Of a stretch of 51,179 nt of DNA, positions 49,803-51,179 are shown one piece after another. The number at the start of each line of letters is the position of its first letter. Position 1 is the first letter of the stretch. The notes beneath the pieces are model-generated. The model saw only the letters and a list, made by a program, of their open reading frames with translations. It was not told the origin of the DNA and made no database searches. The translations under genes and the position numbers were made by a program. Origin of the DNA: CAYWMP01 sp964459445 (lineage in GTDB: Bacteria; Desulfobacterota; DSM-4660; Desulfatiglandales; HGW-15); NCBI GenBank assembly GCA_964459445.1, contig CAYWMP010000017.1:1-51179 (forward strand), read 5' to 3'.

Positions 49803-51161
49803 ATGGACAGTCCGCTGCTACCCATGGCGCCGGTTCAATTGGTGGATATCGTAGGGTCCACCCTCATGATCATATTCGCCCTCCTGTGCGTGCGGCACGC
49901 CAACAGGCTAAGACTAAATGATCCTCAAAACGTAATCTGGACCTATCTTCTTTGGTTTTCAGCCGGTCTTTTCATCTTCTCGGTCTCCAGATCGGTGGGC
50001 CACCTTGTCAAGCATGTTCTCATGGCTGCCGGCCATCCCAATATCTGGTATCTCCTCCGTCCGGTGACCGGCTCGCTCAACAGCATCTCATTTGTCATAT
50101 TGGGGTCGATTACCTTGTTCTTTCACAGGGTTTACAGCACTTACCGGCAGATGCAGGAAGACAGGGTTATCATCGAGAGAGCGCATGCCGACATTATGAA
50201 GCTGAACGTGAATCTTGAAGAAATGGTGCGCGAAAGAACCAGAGAGCTTTCCGCCTCGGAGGAAAAATATCGGATCATCTTCGAAGGCTCCAAGGACATG
50301 ATTTTTATTTGCGACGAAAATGGGAACTTTACGGATATAAATCGCTCAGGGGTTGAGTTATTTGGATTTAGGGAGAATAAGGAAATCATCGGCCGAAATC
50401 TCTTCGAGGAATTCCTGGTTCAGCCGGCAGGGAAGAGAATCAAAAATGACATAAAAACAGGCGACTTCGTCAAAGATGTTGAGGTAAAGCTCAGAAAAAG
50501 AAACGGTGAAGAAGTCATTGCTCTGTTTTCTGCAACGTCCCGCAGGATAGACGGGGGGAGGCATATCAGCTTTGAGGGAACGGTGAAAGACATCACCATG
50601 CGCAAAGCCATGGAAAGCCAACTCCTCCAGGCCGACAAACTGGCGTCTCTTGGGCAGCTTTCAGCGGGGGTGGCCCACGAGATAAACAATCCATTGGGTC
50701 TTATTTTAGGCTATACGCAGCTTCTTTTGAGAGACGTCAAGCAGGAAGAACAACTGTGGGATGATCTCAAAACCATCGAGAAACACACCATGAACTGCAA
50801 AAGGATTGTCGAAGATCTGCTCAAATTCTCCCGCTCGACCGACACTAAAAAGACCTCAACGAATCTGAATGAGTTGGTTAATGAGGTTCTGGCAGTCGTC
50901 GAGGCCAACTTCGAGCTTGACAATGTTCGCATTCTCAGAAAGCTGTCTCAGGGCATTCCTCGGGTCACCGTGGATCCCGACAAGATGAAACAGGTTTTTA
51001 TGAACCTCCTTATGAACGCCCGTCAGGCCATCGACGAGGCGGGGAGCATTGTTGTCTCGACCAGTTCGGAGAACGAAGGGCAAGAAGTCCTCATCTCTTT
51101 TGCCGATGATGGATGCGGCATTCAGCCAGGGTGTTTTTGTTCTGTCCTATCTAAGAAATAA
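49803..51161 (+). CDS. PAS-domain sensor histidine kinase, ATPase domain cut short
   Basis: The 452-residue protein has an N-terminal membrane part with about three helices (residues ~10-110), a coiled linker (~115-150), a PAS domain (~152-270: YRIIFEGSKDMIFICDENGNF), and a HisKA domain with the phospho-acceptor H292 (GVAHEINNPLGL). The start of a HATPase domain follows: N box (QVFMNLLMNARQAIDEAG) and the first G box DDGCGIQP. Then the sequence departs (GCFCSVLSKK) and stops, so the ATP lid and the GTGLGLS-type second G box are missing. The kinase is probably inactive as encoded, or the end of the contig is wrong. No response regulator is visible. Confidence 0.8.
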   Translation: MDSPLLPMAPVQLVDIVGSTLMIIFALLCVRHANRLRLNDPQNVIWTYLLWFSAGLFIFSVSRSVGHLVKHVLMAAGHPNIWYLLRPVTGSLNSISFVILGSITLFFHRVYSTYRQMQEDRVIIERAHADIMKLNVNLEEMVRERTRELSASEEKYRIIFEGSKDMIFICDENGNFTDINRSGVELFGFRENKEIIGRNLFEEFLVQPAGKRIKNDIKTGDFVKDVEVKLRKRNGEEVIALFSATSRRIDGGRHISFEGTVKDITMRKAMESQLLQADKLASLGQLSAGVAHEINNPLGLILGYTQLLLRDVKQEEQLWDDLKTIEKHTMNCKRIVEDLLKFSRSTDTKKTSTNLNELVNEVLAVVEANFELDNVRILRKLSQGIPRVTVDPDKMKQVFMNLLMNARQAIDEAGSIVVSTSSENEGQEVLISFADDGCGIQPGCFCSVLSKK

Positions 51162-51179
51162 TATCAAGTAGTTGAAGAA

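Overview
The window looks like one contig of an uncultured Desulfobacterota (former Deltaproteobacteria) bacterium, probably an anaerobe. The basis is gene content: tandem molybdopterin oxidoreductases with soluble NuoE/NuoF-type modules, a TRAP transporter with a beta-keto-acid cleavage enzyme, an FmdE protein, DUF2760/Hsp70 chaperones, and intergenic DNA crowded with word-like repeats. Coding GC is moderate. I saw no rRNA, tRNA or CRISPR array. A run of 100 N at 23114-23213 is an assembly gap.

Layout. (1) 1-8133, + strand, proteostasis block: the C-terminal end of a DnaK, a PH-like/Hsp20 protein, a tandem Get3/ArsA ATPase, a DUF2760 protein, two divergent Hsp70 proteins, and a decayed C-terminal domain of the second one cut off by a palindromic repeat. 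(2) 8134-16704, accessory zone: a TPR protein, an Smr protein, an FmdE protein, an antitoxin whose RES toxin is reduced to its first 25 codons, a 391-bp MITE abutting a two-ORF IS630-type insertion sequence at a shared CTAG site, and small or truncated genes. (3) 16705-21643, + strand, catabolic operon: cyclase-family hydrolase, three TRAP transporter subunits, and BKACE. (4) 21801-27936, membrane-stress cluster of YjfIJKL type: lipoprotein, DUF350 and membrane-bound spermidine-synthase-like proteins on +; DUF4178, PspA, YbjN-like and a potassium channel on -. (5) 28345-34394, + strand: exported CHAT protease-like protein, exported FecR protein, CHASE2 adenylate/guanylate cyclase. (6) 34543-37443: convergent trkH and trkA. 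(7) 37799-48930, - strand: two molybdopterin oxidoreductase/ferredoxin pairs, then NuoE-, NuoF- and NuoG-like subunits, a GltD-like flavoprotein and a small protein. (8) 49279-51161, + strand: a membrane protein and a PAS histidine kinase that loses the end of its ATPase domain.

How the genes may work together. Block 7 reads as a cytoplasmic NAD(P)-linked molybdo-oxidoreductase: no Tat signals, no membrane anchor, and complete electron wiring from NADH through FMN and many Fe-S clusters. Block 5 suggests an envelope signalling unit in which an exported caspase-like protein and a FecR protein act outside the membrane and a CHASE2 cyclase reports inside; potassium transport genes lie on both sides. 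Block 1 pairs a fused Get3-like ATPase with specialised Hsp70s.

The intergenic DNA is a second theme. At least six families of short word-like repeats, a 193-bp palindromic element in two copies of identical length, and a looser family of palindromic elements in three copies were found. One word-like repeat has entered both halves of the Get3-like gene in frame at the equivalent position. Several repeats sit at the break points of decayed genes.
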